This document shows positions 1 through 6,658 of a stretch of 24,147 nt of DNA, in pieces. The stretch's first letter is position 1. Every line of letters starts with the position of its first letter. Made by a program: the position numbers and the translations under genes. The DNA is from DATBDM01 sp036269915 (GTDB lineage: Bacteria > Actinomycetota > Thermoleophilia > Solirubrobacterales > Solirubrobacteraceae), in the NCBI GenBank assembly GCA_036269915.1, contig DATBDM010000093.1:1-24147 (forward strand). The letters run 5' to 3'. Under the pieces are notes generated by a model, which was not told the origin of the DNA, did not search any database, and saw only the letters and a list, made by a program, of their open reading frames with translations.

Positions 1-301
1 AGGGGACGACCTGATCGAGGATCCACGACTCGTAGCGGCCGTGCTGCTGCGCGCGCTGTTCGAGCCCGACGCTGTGGTCCGACCACGACACGGCGTCGAA
101 GGAGTCGACGCAGTAGAGCTTCAGCCGGCCCGCGTCGATCACGCCCGCGAGCGCGCCGACCATGCCGTGGTGCTCGAAGTCCCAGGCGCCGCCGGCCTCG
201 GCCGGGAAGGCGAGCACCGGACGGCCCCAGTGACCGTAGGCGACGACGGAGCCGTTGGCACCGATCGCTGGCGAGTAGAGCTCGATATGGCGACCGCTCA
301 C
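1..301 (-). CDS. Esterase family protein (alpha/beta hydrolase), C-terminus outside window
   Basis: This is a partial gene whose first 100 codons are visible; it runs off the left edge. It starts with GTG at 301-299, overlapping the TGA of the upstream esterase by four bases (GTGA), so the two genes are almost certainly co-translated. The N-terminus reads MSGRHIELYSPAIG, followed by VVAYGHWGRPVLAFPAEAGG and DFEHHGMVGAL. This resembles the small actinobacterial putative-esterase family related to PHB depolymerase or tributyrin-type esterases, in which the first strand is followed by an FP-(A/S/T) turn. The nucleophile elbow (GxSxG) would lie beyond the window, so catalytic competence cannot be judged. 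The substrate is unknown. Its neighbour is another alpha/beta hydrolase, so the pair may act on related ester substrates; that is inference. Confidence 0.75.
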   Translation of the reverse strand, partial: MSGRHIELYSPAIGANGSVVAYGHWGRPVLAFPAEAGGAWDFEHHGMVGALAGVIDAGRLKLYCVDSFDAVSWSDHSVGLEQRAQQHGRYESWILDQVVP

Positions 302-1287
302 CACAGGCGCTCCAGCAGCCCGGTCAGGTGCGGCTCGAACGCGTCGCGCCAGGCCGTGTAGTTGTGCGTGTCGGCGAGCTCGTGCAGGGTCACTCCGAGC
401 GCGCGCGCCATCACGCGGTTGTCGTGGATGTTCTCCTCGCGCGTCCCGCAGGTCATCACGATCGGGACGGGCTCGGCGGCGTCGCGCTCGCGAAGCGCGG
501 CGCGGACGAAGCGCACGATCCGCTGGTAGCGGGGAAAGCCCGACTCGTGGGCGTCGAAGCGCGGCATGAAGCAGCTGGCCGACTGCAGGAACAGGCCACC
601 GAGGTTCCCTGGGTGGCGGCGCTGCGCGTGCAGCATGGCCAGGCCCCCGAGGCTTGCCCCCATACCGGCGACCGGGCCGCGCGTGGCGACGGTCGCCCGG
701 ATCGCGGGCAGCACGTCGCGCACCAGCGCGCCGGCATACCGCGCGGAGGCGGAGTACCACTCGTTGCGATCCCCGGGCGCGAGCAGCGCGACGCGATGGC
801 GCGGCAGCGCCCCGGCGGCGATGGTCACCGCCGCGAAGTGCGTCAGCCGCGAGAGCGCGTCGTACTCGGGCCCGTCGTGGGCGACGAGCAGGGGAAGTGG
901 CTCGCCCGGCTCGGCGTCGGCGGGGCTCCAGATCGCGACGTCGACCTCCGCGGCGAGCCCGCGGCCGGGCACGGCGAGCCGTTGCGTCGCGCCGTCGATC
1001 CCGTCGCGCTCCAGCCAGGCGGGCGGCGCGTAGCCGGGTGCCAGCAGGACCGACTTCTCGCCGAACGCGCCGGGCGCGGACTCGGGGTTCTCTGGGTCGC
1101 GGACGCGCGCACGGTCGCCGTCGCCGTCGCGTACCTCGAACTCGTACTCGAGCCGGTCCAGCCCGCTGAGGTCGAGCTCGAGCCGCCACTCGCCGTCGTG
1201 GCGGGCGAGCTCCCCGGGCACCGGCAGGTCCGAGCACAGCCGGACGCCGGCGAACCGCCGCTCGGGGTCGGGGAGCCGCAGGAGCAC
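298..1287 (-). CDS. Enterochelin esterase-like alpha/beta hydrolase (Fes/esterase D type)
   Basis: The product has 329 residues and begins at GTG 1287; no ATG lies in frame upstream. The N-terminal third (about residues 1-85) is a beta-rich module with EYEFEVRD and DPENPES, like the immunoglobulin-like N-domain of Fes-type esterases. The C-terminal two thirds is an alpha/beta-hydrolase with LLVAHDGPEY, the nucleophile elbow GMGASLGGLAM (serine in GASLG), and a likely catalytic histidine in DTHNYTAWR. An acidic residue near TCGTREEN could complete the triad. The family hydrolyses carboxyl esters, classically the trilactone of catechol siderophores. No siderophore biosynthesis or uptake gene is near, so a general esterase role is as likely. 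No signal peptide is seen, so it is probably cytoplasmic. Its stop overlaps the start of a second esterase, and it follows the DUF4232 gene by 25 bases. Confidence 0.82.
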   Translation of the reverse strand: MLLRLPDPERRFAGVRLCSDLPVPGELARHDGEWRLELDLSGLDRLEYEFEVRDGDGDRARVRDPENPESAPGAFGEKSVLLAPGYAPPAWLERDGIDGATQRLAVPGRGLAAEVDVAIWSPADAEPGEPLPLLVAHDGPEYDALSRLTHFAAVTIAAGALPRHRVALLAPGDRNEWYSASARYAGALVRDVLPAIRATVATRGPVAGMGASLGGLAMLHAQRRHPGNLGGLFLQSASCFMPRFDAHESGFPRYQRIVRFVRAALRERDAAEPVPIVMTCGTREENIHDNRVMARALGVTLHELADTHNYTAWRDAFEPHLTGLLERLW

Positions 1288-1312
1288 CGCATGATGATGG
1301 CGCAGCGACCAG

Positions 1313-1816
1313 CTAGCGGTGGCGCAGCGGGGTGACGTCGATGCGGCCGAGCTGGCAGACCGGGCCGCCGGGCCAGCGGATGCGCAGCGAGGTCTTCTCG
1401 TCCGGCGGCGTGATCAGCGCATGACGCGGGTTCGGCTCGCAGGCGCCGGACTGCGGCTCCGACGGCGCCGGGATGACGGTCCAGTGCAGCGTCGTGATCG
1501 CGCGATCGCCCGCGTGCAGCACGACGCGGTGCGTCGGGCCCTGCGCCCGGACCACGTTGGTCCGCACGTTCGCCCCGTTGCGGCGCAGCCGCATGCCGAT
1601 CCACCCCTGGGTGCGACACGTGTGCCCGCTGCGGTTGCGCAGCGTGAGCCGGACGAAGCGCTGGCCGGCGCCGGCGTCGATGCGGCCGAGCGAAGCCGAC
1701 AGCCCGCTCGTGTGACAGCGCGGCAGCGGCGGCGCGGCGGACGCGGCGCCGCCGCCGCAGAGTGCCGCGCCGCCCGCGAGCAGCGCACCGGTGAGGATCG
1801 TTCGCGCGCGGGACAT
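1313..1816 (-). CDS. Secreted DUF4232-type protein
   Basis: I prefer the ATG at 1816, giving 167 residues, because it yields a clean signal peptide: MSRARTILTG, a hydrophobic Ala/Gly/Leu core, then AASAAPPLP with probable cleavage after ASA. An in-frame GTG at 1834 is possible but less convincing. The mature part has the hallmarks of DUF4232: CHTSGLSASLG near the N-terminus, a strand such as VRLTLRNRSGHTC, WIGMRLRRNG, then LHAGDRAITTLHWTVIP and a terminal PVCQLGRIDVTPL. Four cysteines in the mature part could form two disulfides. These proteins are common, exported and uncharacterised in actinomycetes; their role is not known. It lies between the MFS gene (45 bases upstream) and the esterase (25 bases downstream), so it is probably in the same transcript. 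Confidence 0.82.
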   Translation of the reverse strand: MSRARTILTGALLAGGAALCGGGAASAAPPLPRCHTSGLSASLGRIDAGAGQRFVRLTLRNRSGHTCRTQGWIGMRLRRNGANVRTNVVRAQGPTHRVVLHAGDRAITTLHWTVIPAPSEPQSGACEPNPRHALITPPDEKTSLRIRWPGGPVCQLGRIDVTPLRHR

Positions 1817-1861
1817 GCGGCGAGCGTTCCACACTCGCCGCCGACTCGCATGAGTGCCCGC

Positions 1862-3286
1862 TCAGGCGGCACTCGGCGCGGGCGCGGGCGCCGCCTCCGT
1901 GCCGCGGTCGCGCCGAGCCCGCGCGCTCGGGAGCCCGGTCGCCGTGAGCGCGCCGATCAGGGCGAGGCCCGCGGCGGCCCCGATCGCCGGCGTGAAGCCA
2001 TCGATGAACGCGTGGGCCGACGCGTAGCCGCCGGCTCCGGCGAACACCGCGACGGCGACCGCGATCCCGAACACGCCGCCCAGCTCGCGCATCATGCTGT
2101 TGACCCCCGAGGCCGTCCCGGCCATCGCCGGCGTGACCGAGCCGACCACCGAGTTCTGCCCCGCCGGGATCGCCATCGAGACGCCGACACCCGCCACGAC
2201 GAACGGGACCACGAGGTGCGAGTACGGCATCCCGGGCTCGGCGATCAGCGCGACCCAGGTCAGCCCGCCCGCCTGCACGAGCAGCCCCGTGACGAGCAGC
2301 GGACGCTCGCCGATGCGATCCACGAGCGCGCCGGCCAGCGGCGCGACGACGAGGAACGTCCCGGTCCACGGCAGCAGCCGCAGACCCGCGCCGAGCACGT
2401 CGTAGCCGAGCCCGACCTGTAGCAGCTGCGCGAAGAAGAACACCGCCGCGAACAGCGACCCCATGACGCAGAAGATGGCGGCGTTGCCGGCCGTGAACCC
2501 GCGTGAGCGGAACAGCGTCGTGGGGACCATCGGATGCGTCGTGCGTCGCTCCCAGGCGACGAAGGCGACCAGCAGGGCCAGGCCCGCGGCGAGCGTGAGC
2601 ACGATCTCGGGGCTCGACCAGCCGGCCGAGTTGCCGCGCACCAGCCCCCACACCACGCCGAGCGCGCCGCCGGTGACGAGCGTCAGGCCGGGCAGGTCGA
2701 TCGCGCTGTCGCCGCCGAAGCTCTCGTCGATGCGCGTGAGCACGAGCGGGATGCAGGCCAGGCCGATCGGGACATTGAGCCAGAAGATCCACGGCCAGTC
2801 GATCGCCTGCACGACGGCGCCGCCGACGAGCGGGCCCGCGGCGACCGCGATGCCCGTGACGGCGCTGAACAGGCCGATCGCCGTGCCGCGTCGCTCGGGT
2901 GGGAAGGCGGCGGTCAGCAGCGCGAGCCCGAGCGGGAGCAGCAGCGCGGATCCGACGCCCTGGACGGCGCGGGCGGCGATCAACCAGCCGATGCTCGGCG
3001 CGAGCGCGCACGCCGCGGAGGCGACGGCGAAGAGCCCGAGGCCGGTTGCATAGAGGCGCCGCCGGCCGAAGCGGTCGCCGAGCGCGACCGTGGTCATGAG
3101 CAGCACCGCGAAGCTGAGGTTGTAGGCGTTGACGGTCCACTCGAGCTGCCCGATCGAGGCGCCGAGATCGGCGCGGATCGTGGTCAGCGCCGTGGCGACG
3201 ACGAGCGTGTCGAGCGCCGCCATCAGCGAGCCGATCGCGGTCAGCACGACCACCCAGCTCCGCCGCTGTGTCGATGATGCGGTCAT
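1862..3286 (-). CDS. MFS transporter, DHA2 (EmrB/QacA-like) drug efflux family
   Basis: The product has 474 residues from ATG 3286, which has a Shine-Dalgarno GGAG five bases upstream; a GTG at 3301 would add five residues but lies in the hairpin stem described separately. It is a polytopic membrane protein with about 14 predicted helices. Family marks include the motif A-like loop GDRFGRRRLY after helix 2, ARAVQGVGSALLLPLG in helix 4, and the motif C-like antiporter stretch SAVTGIAVAAGPLVGGAVVQ followed by WPWIFWLNVPIG, which is typical of the EmrB/QacA subfamily. Such proteins export hydrophobic drugs or metabolites using the proton gradient. It lies 81 bases downstream of the sigma-factor gene in the same direction. 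The substrate cannot be deduced. A leader with two competing hairpins covers its ribosome-binding site. Confidence 0.93.
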   Translation of the reverse strand: MTASSTQRRSWVVVLTAIGSLMAALDTLVVATALTTIRADLGASIGQLEWTVNAYNLSFAVLLMTTVALGDRFGRRRLYATGLGLFAVASAACALAPSIGWLIAARAVQGVGSALLLPLGLALLTAAFPPERRGTAIGLFSAVTGIAVAAGPLVGGAVVQAIDWPWIFWLNVPIGLACIPLVLTRIDESFGGDSAIDLPGLTLVTGGALGVVWGLVRGNSAGWSSPEIVLTLAAGLALLVAFVAWERRTTHPMVPTTLFRSRGFTAGNAAIFCVMGSLFAAVFFFAQLLQVGLGYDVLGAGLRLLPWTGTFLVVAPLAGALVDRIGERPLLVTGLLVQAGGLTWVALIAEPGMPYSHLVVPFVVAGVGVSMAIPAGQNSVVGSVTPAMAGTASGVNSMMRELGGVFGIAVAVAVFAGAGGYASAHAFIDGFTPAIGAAAGLALIGALTATGLPSARARRDRGTEAAPAPAPSAA

Positions 3287-3334
3287 CGGATCTCCAATCA
3301 CTCGGTCAACTGACGTGTCGTGATTGGAGATCCG
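3287..3334. repeat. 15-bp perfect inverted repeat over the MFS ribosome-binding site
   Basis: CGGATCTCCAATCAC at 3287-3301 is the exact reverse complement of GTGATTGGAGATCCG at 3320-3334, with an 18-base spacer. The left arm abuts the MFS start codon and contains its Shine-Dalgarno GGAG (on the minus strand). In RNA the stem would sequester that site. As DNA, the arm centres lie 33 bp apart, about three helical turns, so it could also be a paired operator. It has no T-tract, so a simple terminator for the sigma gene is less likely but not excluded. Confidence 0.75.
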
Positions 3335-3350
3335 GCCCGCGCGCCGGATC
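3329..3350. repeat. Second hairpin overlapping the MFS leader repeat
   Basis: GATCCGGC at 3329-3336 is the reverse complement of GCCGGATC at 3343-3350, with a six-base loop. Bases 3329-3334 also belong to the right arm of the larger inverted repeat (3320-3334). The two hairpins are therefore mutually exclusive in a minus-strand transcript reading from the sigma gene into the MFS gene. Forming this one would free the MFS ribosome-binding site. Whether it acts as RNA or is only a chance GC-rich palindrome cannot be told from sequence. Confidence 0.55.
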
Positions 3351-3367
3351 CATCGCCGCTGCGCGAA

Positions 3368-4375
3368 TCAGCCGGTGAAGCGGGCGGCGCCGTCGGCGCC
3401 GATGCCGAGGAACGCGGTCATCTCCGCGATCCGGCCGTCCGCGGCGAGCGTCAGCACCTGGATGGCGTGCGGCAGCGACCCGTCGGCGGCCTCGTCCCAG
3501 CCGTAGGACGCGAACGCCGGCTGGCCGCTGGCCTGCACGGGCTCGAGGCGCCAGCGGTGGTGGAGCTGCAGCGGGCGCGCCGCGAGGAACCGGCGGATGT
3601 CCGCGTGGCCCCGGTACCAGGTCGGCCGCGGCGGCATCGCCGCGATCGCGTCGTCAGTGAGCATCGCGACGATCGCATCGACGTCGCCGGACTCCCACGC
3701 ACGGACGTAGCGCTCGACGATCGCACGCACCTCGTCGTCGCCGAGCGCGCGCAGCGTCGCCTGCTGGCTGCGTTCCGGCAGCCGCTCGTCGACCGCCTGG
3801 TGGGCGCGCTGCAGCGCGCTCGAGATCGCCGCCGGGCTCGTCTCGAGCATCCCGGCGATCTCCGCCGGCGCGAAGCCGAGCACGTCGCGCAGGACGAGCA
3901 CCGCGCGCTGACGCGCCGGCAGGTGCTGCAGGGCGGCGACGAAGGCGAGCTCGACCGCCTCGCGCTGCTCGTAGCGTGCATCGGGGCCGGCGAGCCCGTC
4001 GGGAACCGCGAGCCCGTCGTCGGGATACGGCTCGATCCACACCGACTCGACCAGCGGCGGCGCGAGCGCGTCGTGCGGATCGGCGGCCGGGCCGTAGTCG
4101 AGCGGCAGCACCCGCTTGGGGCGGCGCTCGATCAGCCGCAGGCAGCAGTTGGTGGCGATCCGGTACAGCCACGAGCGCAGCGAGCTGCGCTCCTCGAAGC
4201 GCGCGAGCCCGCGCCACGCGCGCAGGAGCGTCTCCTGCAGCGCGTCCTCGGCGTCGTGCAGCGAGCCCAGCATCCGGTAGCAGTGCGCGCGCAGCTCGGC
4301 GCGGTGGGGAGCCACGAGTCGGTCGAACGCCAGCTCGTCGCCGGCTCGGGCAGCCTGGAGCACGTCGGTGATCAC
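3368..4375 (-). CDS. ECF-type RNA polymerase sigma factor with C-terminal SnoaL/NTF2-like domain (SigX5/TIGR02960-like)
   Basis: The product has 335 residues from GTG 4375. Sigma region 2 spans about residues 15-82, with AELRAHCYRMLGSLHDAEDALQ, then LLRAWRGLARFEERSSLRSW and LYRIATNCCL, all typical of the group containing mycobacterial SigG/SigX5. Region 4 is at about 145-200, with LQHLPARQRAVLVLRDVLGF and the recognition helix around ETSPAAISSALQRAHQ. The remaining 120 or so residues form a SnoaL_2/NTF2-like fold with IVERYVRAWESGDVDAIVAM and WYRGHADIRRFLA. In related ECF groups such C-terminal domains tune sigma activity in place of an anti-sigma factor. No anti-sigma gene is seen nearby, which fits. 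It probably directs RNA polymerase to a small regulon; the MFS gene just downstream is a candidate target or co-transcribed partner. Confidence 0.93.
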   Translation of the reverse strand: MITDVLQAARAGDELAFDRLVAPHRAELRAHCYRMLGSLHDAEDALQETLLRAWRGLARFEERSSLRSWLYRIATNCCLRLIERRPKRVLPLDYGPAADPHDALAPPLVESVWIEPYPDDGLAVPDGLAGPDARYEQREAVELAFVAALQHLPARQRAVLVLRDVLGFAPAEIAGMLETSPAAISSALQRAHQAVDERLPERSQQATLRALGDDEVRAIVERYVRAWESGDVDAIVAMLTDDAIAAMPPRPTWYRGHADIRRFLAARPLQLHHRWRLEPVQASGQPAFASYGWDEAADGSLPHAIQVLTLAADGRIAEMTAFLGIGADGAARFTG

Positions 4376-4403
4376 ACCATGTAGACCCGCCGGCCCCGTG
4401 AAA

Positions 4404-4580
4404 TCAATCGGTCTCGAGGATCGCCTCGAGGCGGGCGAGGTCGGCGCGGTTCGCGCGCGCCATCGCCCGGGCCATCATCGGCCCCGTGACCTTGGCGAAG
4501 CCGGCGGGCTCGCCGTGGTTGCGCAGCGTCATCGCCGTCGCGCCGTCCGGCACGTCCGATGTCACGACGTCGACGGGCAT
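4404..4580 (-). pseudogene. C-terminal fragment of an SRPBCC (polyketide cyclase/START-like) protein
   Basis: A 58-codon frame runs from ATG 4580 to TGA 4404. Its second half, MTLRNHGEPAGFAKVTGPMM then ARANRADLARLEAIL, matches the C-terminal strand and long final helix seen in actinobacterial SRPBCC-family proteins, which usually have about 140-160 residues. The first two thirds of the fold is missing. An in-frame TAG lies four codons upstream of the ATG, and the remaining upstream DNA up to the DUF892 gene does not encode the missing part. The simplest reading is a decayed, 5'-truncated gene. It could still be translated as a small protein, but no good ribosome-binding site is visible. Confidence 0.6.
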
Positions 4581-4592
4581 GGCCCGATCCTA

Positions 4593-4616
4593 GGTTCCGA
4601 TCCACATCACCGGGTA
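4593..4616 (+). promoter_or_regulatory. Possible sigma-F/sigma-B-like promoter for the DUF892 gene
   Basis: GGTTC at 4593-4597 and GGGTA at 4612-4616 are separated by 14 bases. This resembles the general-stress sigma consensus of actinobacteria and bacilli (GGTTT/GTTT, then GGGTA), although the spacer is a little short. The downstream gene belongs to the DUF892/YciE-YciF family, whose enterobacterial members are stress induced, so the match is plausible but unproven. Confidence 0.35.
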
Positions 4617-4653
4617 GGCCAGTCAGTCCGACTTCGAACCTGGAGAAGACCGT

Positions 4654-5679
4654 ATGACCGACGCTGCCACCCAGAAGGTCCTGCAGTACCTCGAAGAAGC
4701 CCACGCCAGCGAGGTGGGCCTCGTCCGCGTGCTGCAGTCGCAGATCGCGATGACGCCGGGCGGCTCGTACCGCACCGGCCTCGAGAAGCACCTGCGCGAG
4801 ACCCGCGGCCATTCCGACCGCCTGAAGGCGCGGATCGCCGAGCTCGACGGCGGCGACAACCCGCTGCAAGCCGGCATCGGCCTCGCCGAGACCGTGATCG
4901 CGCAGGCGCTCGCGCTGTCGAAGACCCCGCTCGATCTCCTGCGCGGCTCCGGCGGCGAGGAGAAGGTGCTCAAGAACGCCAAGGACGCGGCCGCCACGGA
5001 GGCGCTCGAGATCGCCACCTACACGGCACTCGAGCGGCTCGCCCGCGCGGTCGGTGACGACACGACCGCGAAGCTCGCGGCCTCGATCCGCGCCGACGAG
5101 GAGCGCATGCTCGCGCGCATCCTCGACGAGATCCCGAAGCTGTCCGAGGCGGTCGTCGCCGCCGACGTCAAGGGCAACGGGACCTACGACATCGGCCGGA
5201 CCGGCGCCGCCCAGTCGGCCCGCAAGTCCGCGCGCACGACCCGCGCAACCGCCGCGCAGGGCACCGCGAAGGCCAAGCGCAACGCCCGCCAGGCGCGCAA
5301 GGTGCCGGGCGCCGCCCGCGCCGAGGGTGCCGTCAAGGGCGCGGTGGCCGGCGAGCAGGATCTGCCGATCGCCCGCTACGACACGCTCAACGCGGACGAG
5401 ATCACGGCCAAGCTGGTCGAGCTCTCGCAGATCGACCTCGCCAAGGTCGACGCGTACGAGCGCAAGCACGAGAACCGCGCGACGATCACCGCCCGGATCG
5501 GCACCCTCCGCGGCAACGAGCCGTGGCCGGGATACGACGAGCAGACCGTGGCCGAGATCCGCACGGCGCTCGCGGCCGCCGACGACGCGCGCACGAAGAG
5601 GACGCGCGAGTACGAGCGCGCGCACAAGGCCCGCGCCGGCGTCCTCGAGGCGACCGAGCGCGAGCTCAGCAACGCCTGA
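4654..5679 (+). CDS. DUF892 (YciE/YciF, ferritin-like) protein with basic linker and extra C-terminal helical domain
   Basis: The product has 341 residues; ATG 4654 is preceded by GGAGAAG at good spacing. Residues about 5-165 form the DUF892 four-helix, ferritin-like bundle, with QYLEEAHASEVGLVRVLQSQ, LEKHLRETRGHSDRLKARI and TALERLARAVGDD. Residues about 185-235 are a low-complexity, strongly basic Ala/Lys/Arg linker resembling the tail of histone H1-like or HU-like proteins. The last 100 residues form a separate helical domain with LNADEITAKLVELSQIDLAK, VDAYERKHENR and EPWPGYDEQTVAEI. DUF892 proteins are stress-associated and may bind metal; no enzymatic activity is established. The basic linker suggests nucleic-acid contact (inference). 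It is monocistronic between a possible stress promoter and a strong terminator. Confidence 0.88.
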   Translation: MTDAATQKVLQYLEEAHASEVGLVRVLQSQIAMTPGGSYRTGLEKHLRETRGHSDRLKARIAELDGGDNPLQAGIGLAETVIAQALALSKTPLDLLRGSGGEEKVLKNAKDAAATEALEIATYTALERLARAVGDDTTAKLAASIRADEERMLARILDEIPKLSEAVVAADVKGNGTYDIGRTGAAQSARKSARTTRATAAQGTAKAKRNARQARKVPGAARAEGAVKGAVAGEQDLPIARYDTLNADEITAKLVELSQIDLAKVDAYERKHENRATITARIGTLRGNEPWPGYDEQTVAEIRTALAAADDARTKRTREYERAHKARAGVLEATERELSNA

Positions 5680-5728
5680 CCGCTCGTGCCTGGGCGCCGC
5701 GACCCGCGGCGCCCAGGCGCACGGTCAG
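5676..5728. terminator. Strong two-way terminator between DUF892 and YihY genes
   Basis: A 14-bp perfect stem (5688-5701 with 5705-5718) has a three-base loop, ACC. An outer seven-bp stem, CTGACCG (5676-5682) with CGGTCAG (5722-5728), flanks it. The TGA of the plus-strand gene (5677-5679) and the TGA of the minus-strand gene (5725-5727) both lie in the outer stem. There is no T-tract, as is usual in high-GC actinomycetes. It would serve both convergent genes. Confidence 0.85.
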
Positions 5729-6576
5729 CCCGTCCGCGCCGGCCGGTTGAGCGTCAGCTCGGCGGGCACTCCGTCGTGGAGCTCCTTGCTGCGCTCGATC
5801 TCCGCGTTGAGCTCGGCGCCCAGCAGCAGGGCGACGTTGGTCAGCCACAGCCAGACCATGAGCACGATCGCCGCCGTGAAGGCCCCGTAGAGCGCGGTGG
5901 CGCCGGCGATCGAGGAGAGGTACAGCGAGAAGCCGAACGACGCCGCGAGCCAGAGCAGCACGCCGGCGATGGCGCCGGGAGTGATCCAGCGGAAGGCGCG
6001 GTGCTTGACGTCCGGAGTCACGTAGTACAGGTAGGAGAAGACCAGCATCGCGATGAGGACCGCCGCCGGCCAGCGGGCGATGCTCCAGATCTTCGCCGCG
6101 GTCGACCCCAGGCCGATGAAGCCGAGCAGATCGCGGGCGAACGAGCCGCCGACGAACACCAGGACGAAGCTCGCCAGCGTCAGCGCCAGCAGGACGATCG
6201 TCGACAGGCTGTCGATCGCCTTGCGGCGCAGGAAGCTGCGTCCGCCGTCGACCTCGAAGACGACGTTGAGCGCGCGCCGGCAGGACTCCAGCGCGCCCGT
6301 GGTCCCGTAGAAGGCGGCGACCGTGCTGATCGCGAGCGCCGTCGCAGCCGTGCCCTTGTGGCGCAGCGCCGCGCGGAGCGAGCTGTCGAGCGGCGCGACC
6401 ACGTCGGACGGCGCGACCCCGCGGAGGTAGCCGATGATCGCGTCGTACGTGCTCGGGTACTGGCCGATGAGACCCAGCAGCGACAGGCCGAGCAACAGCG
6501 TCGGGAACAGCGACATCAGCCCGTAGTAGGTCATGGCCGCGGCGTGCTGGGTCATCTGGTCGTCGTAGAACGACAC
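5725..6576 (-). CDS. YihY/BrkB family inner-membrane protein
   Basis: The product has 283 residues from GTG 6576. The family's N-terminal helix normally contains a KR-(T/A) stretch, and here codons for IAKRTLV lie directly before the GTG, so translation may begin a little upstream at a rarer start codon; an in-frame TAG at about 6616 limits this. Hallmarks are HAAAMTYYGLMSLFPTLLLG in the first transmembrane region, FYGTTGALESCRRALNVVFE, FLRRKAIDSL, LYYVTPDVKHRAFRWITPGA, and a final helix rich in L/V before NVALLLGAELNAEIE. About six transmembrane helices are expected. The name BrkB came from serum resistance in Bordetella, but the true function of the family is unsettled; transport or envelope roles have been proposed. 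It converges on the DUF892 gene, sharing its terminator. Confidence 0.92.
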   Translation of the reverse strand: MSFYDDQMTQHAAAMTYYGLMSLFPTLLLGLSLLGLIGQYPSTYDAIIGYLRGVAPSDVVAPLDSSLRAALRHKGTAATALAISTVAAFYGTTGALESCRRALNVVFEVDGGRSFLRRKAIDSLSTIVLLALTLASFVLVFVGGSFARDLLGFIGLGSTAAKIWSIARWPAAVLIAMLVFSYLYYVTPDVKHRAFRWITPGAIAGVLLWLAASFGFSLYLSSIAGATALYGAFTAAIVLMVWLWLTNVALLLGAELNAEIERSKELHDGVPAELTLNRPARTG

Positions 6577-6644
6577 CAGCGTCCGCTTGGCGATCGAGGC
6601 TGTCCGGCGTATGGGACCGTCCTACCCAACCCGGGGCGGTGCAC

Positions 6645-6650
6645 TAGCGT
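6645..6650 (+). promoter_or_regulatory. -10 box TAGCGT, leaderless promoter of the TreS-like gene
   Basis: TAGCGT lies eight bases before ATG 6659, so the expected transcription start is at or next to the start codon, and there is no Shine-Dalgarno. The surrounding ten bases, ACTAGCGTTG, are repeated exactly before the histidine-kinase gene on the other strand. A clear -35 is not visible. Confidence 0.45.
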
Positions 6651-6658
6651 TGCCGGCC

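Noticed and set aside
843..3140. A 765-codon open frame on the minus strand
   Set aside because: It spans the MFS, DUF4232 and esterase genes in another frame and is extremely Arg/Ala-rich without any domain; it is a high-GC shadow.
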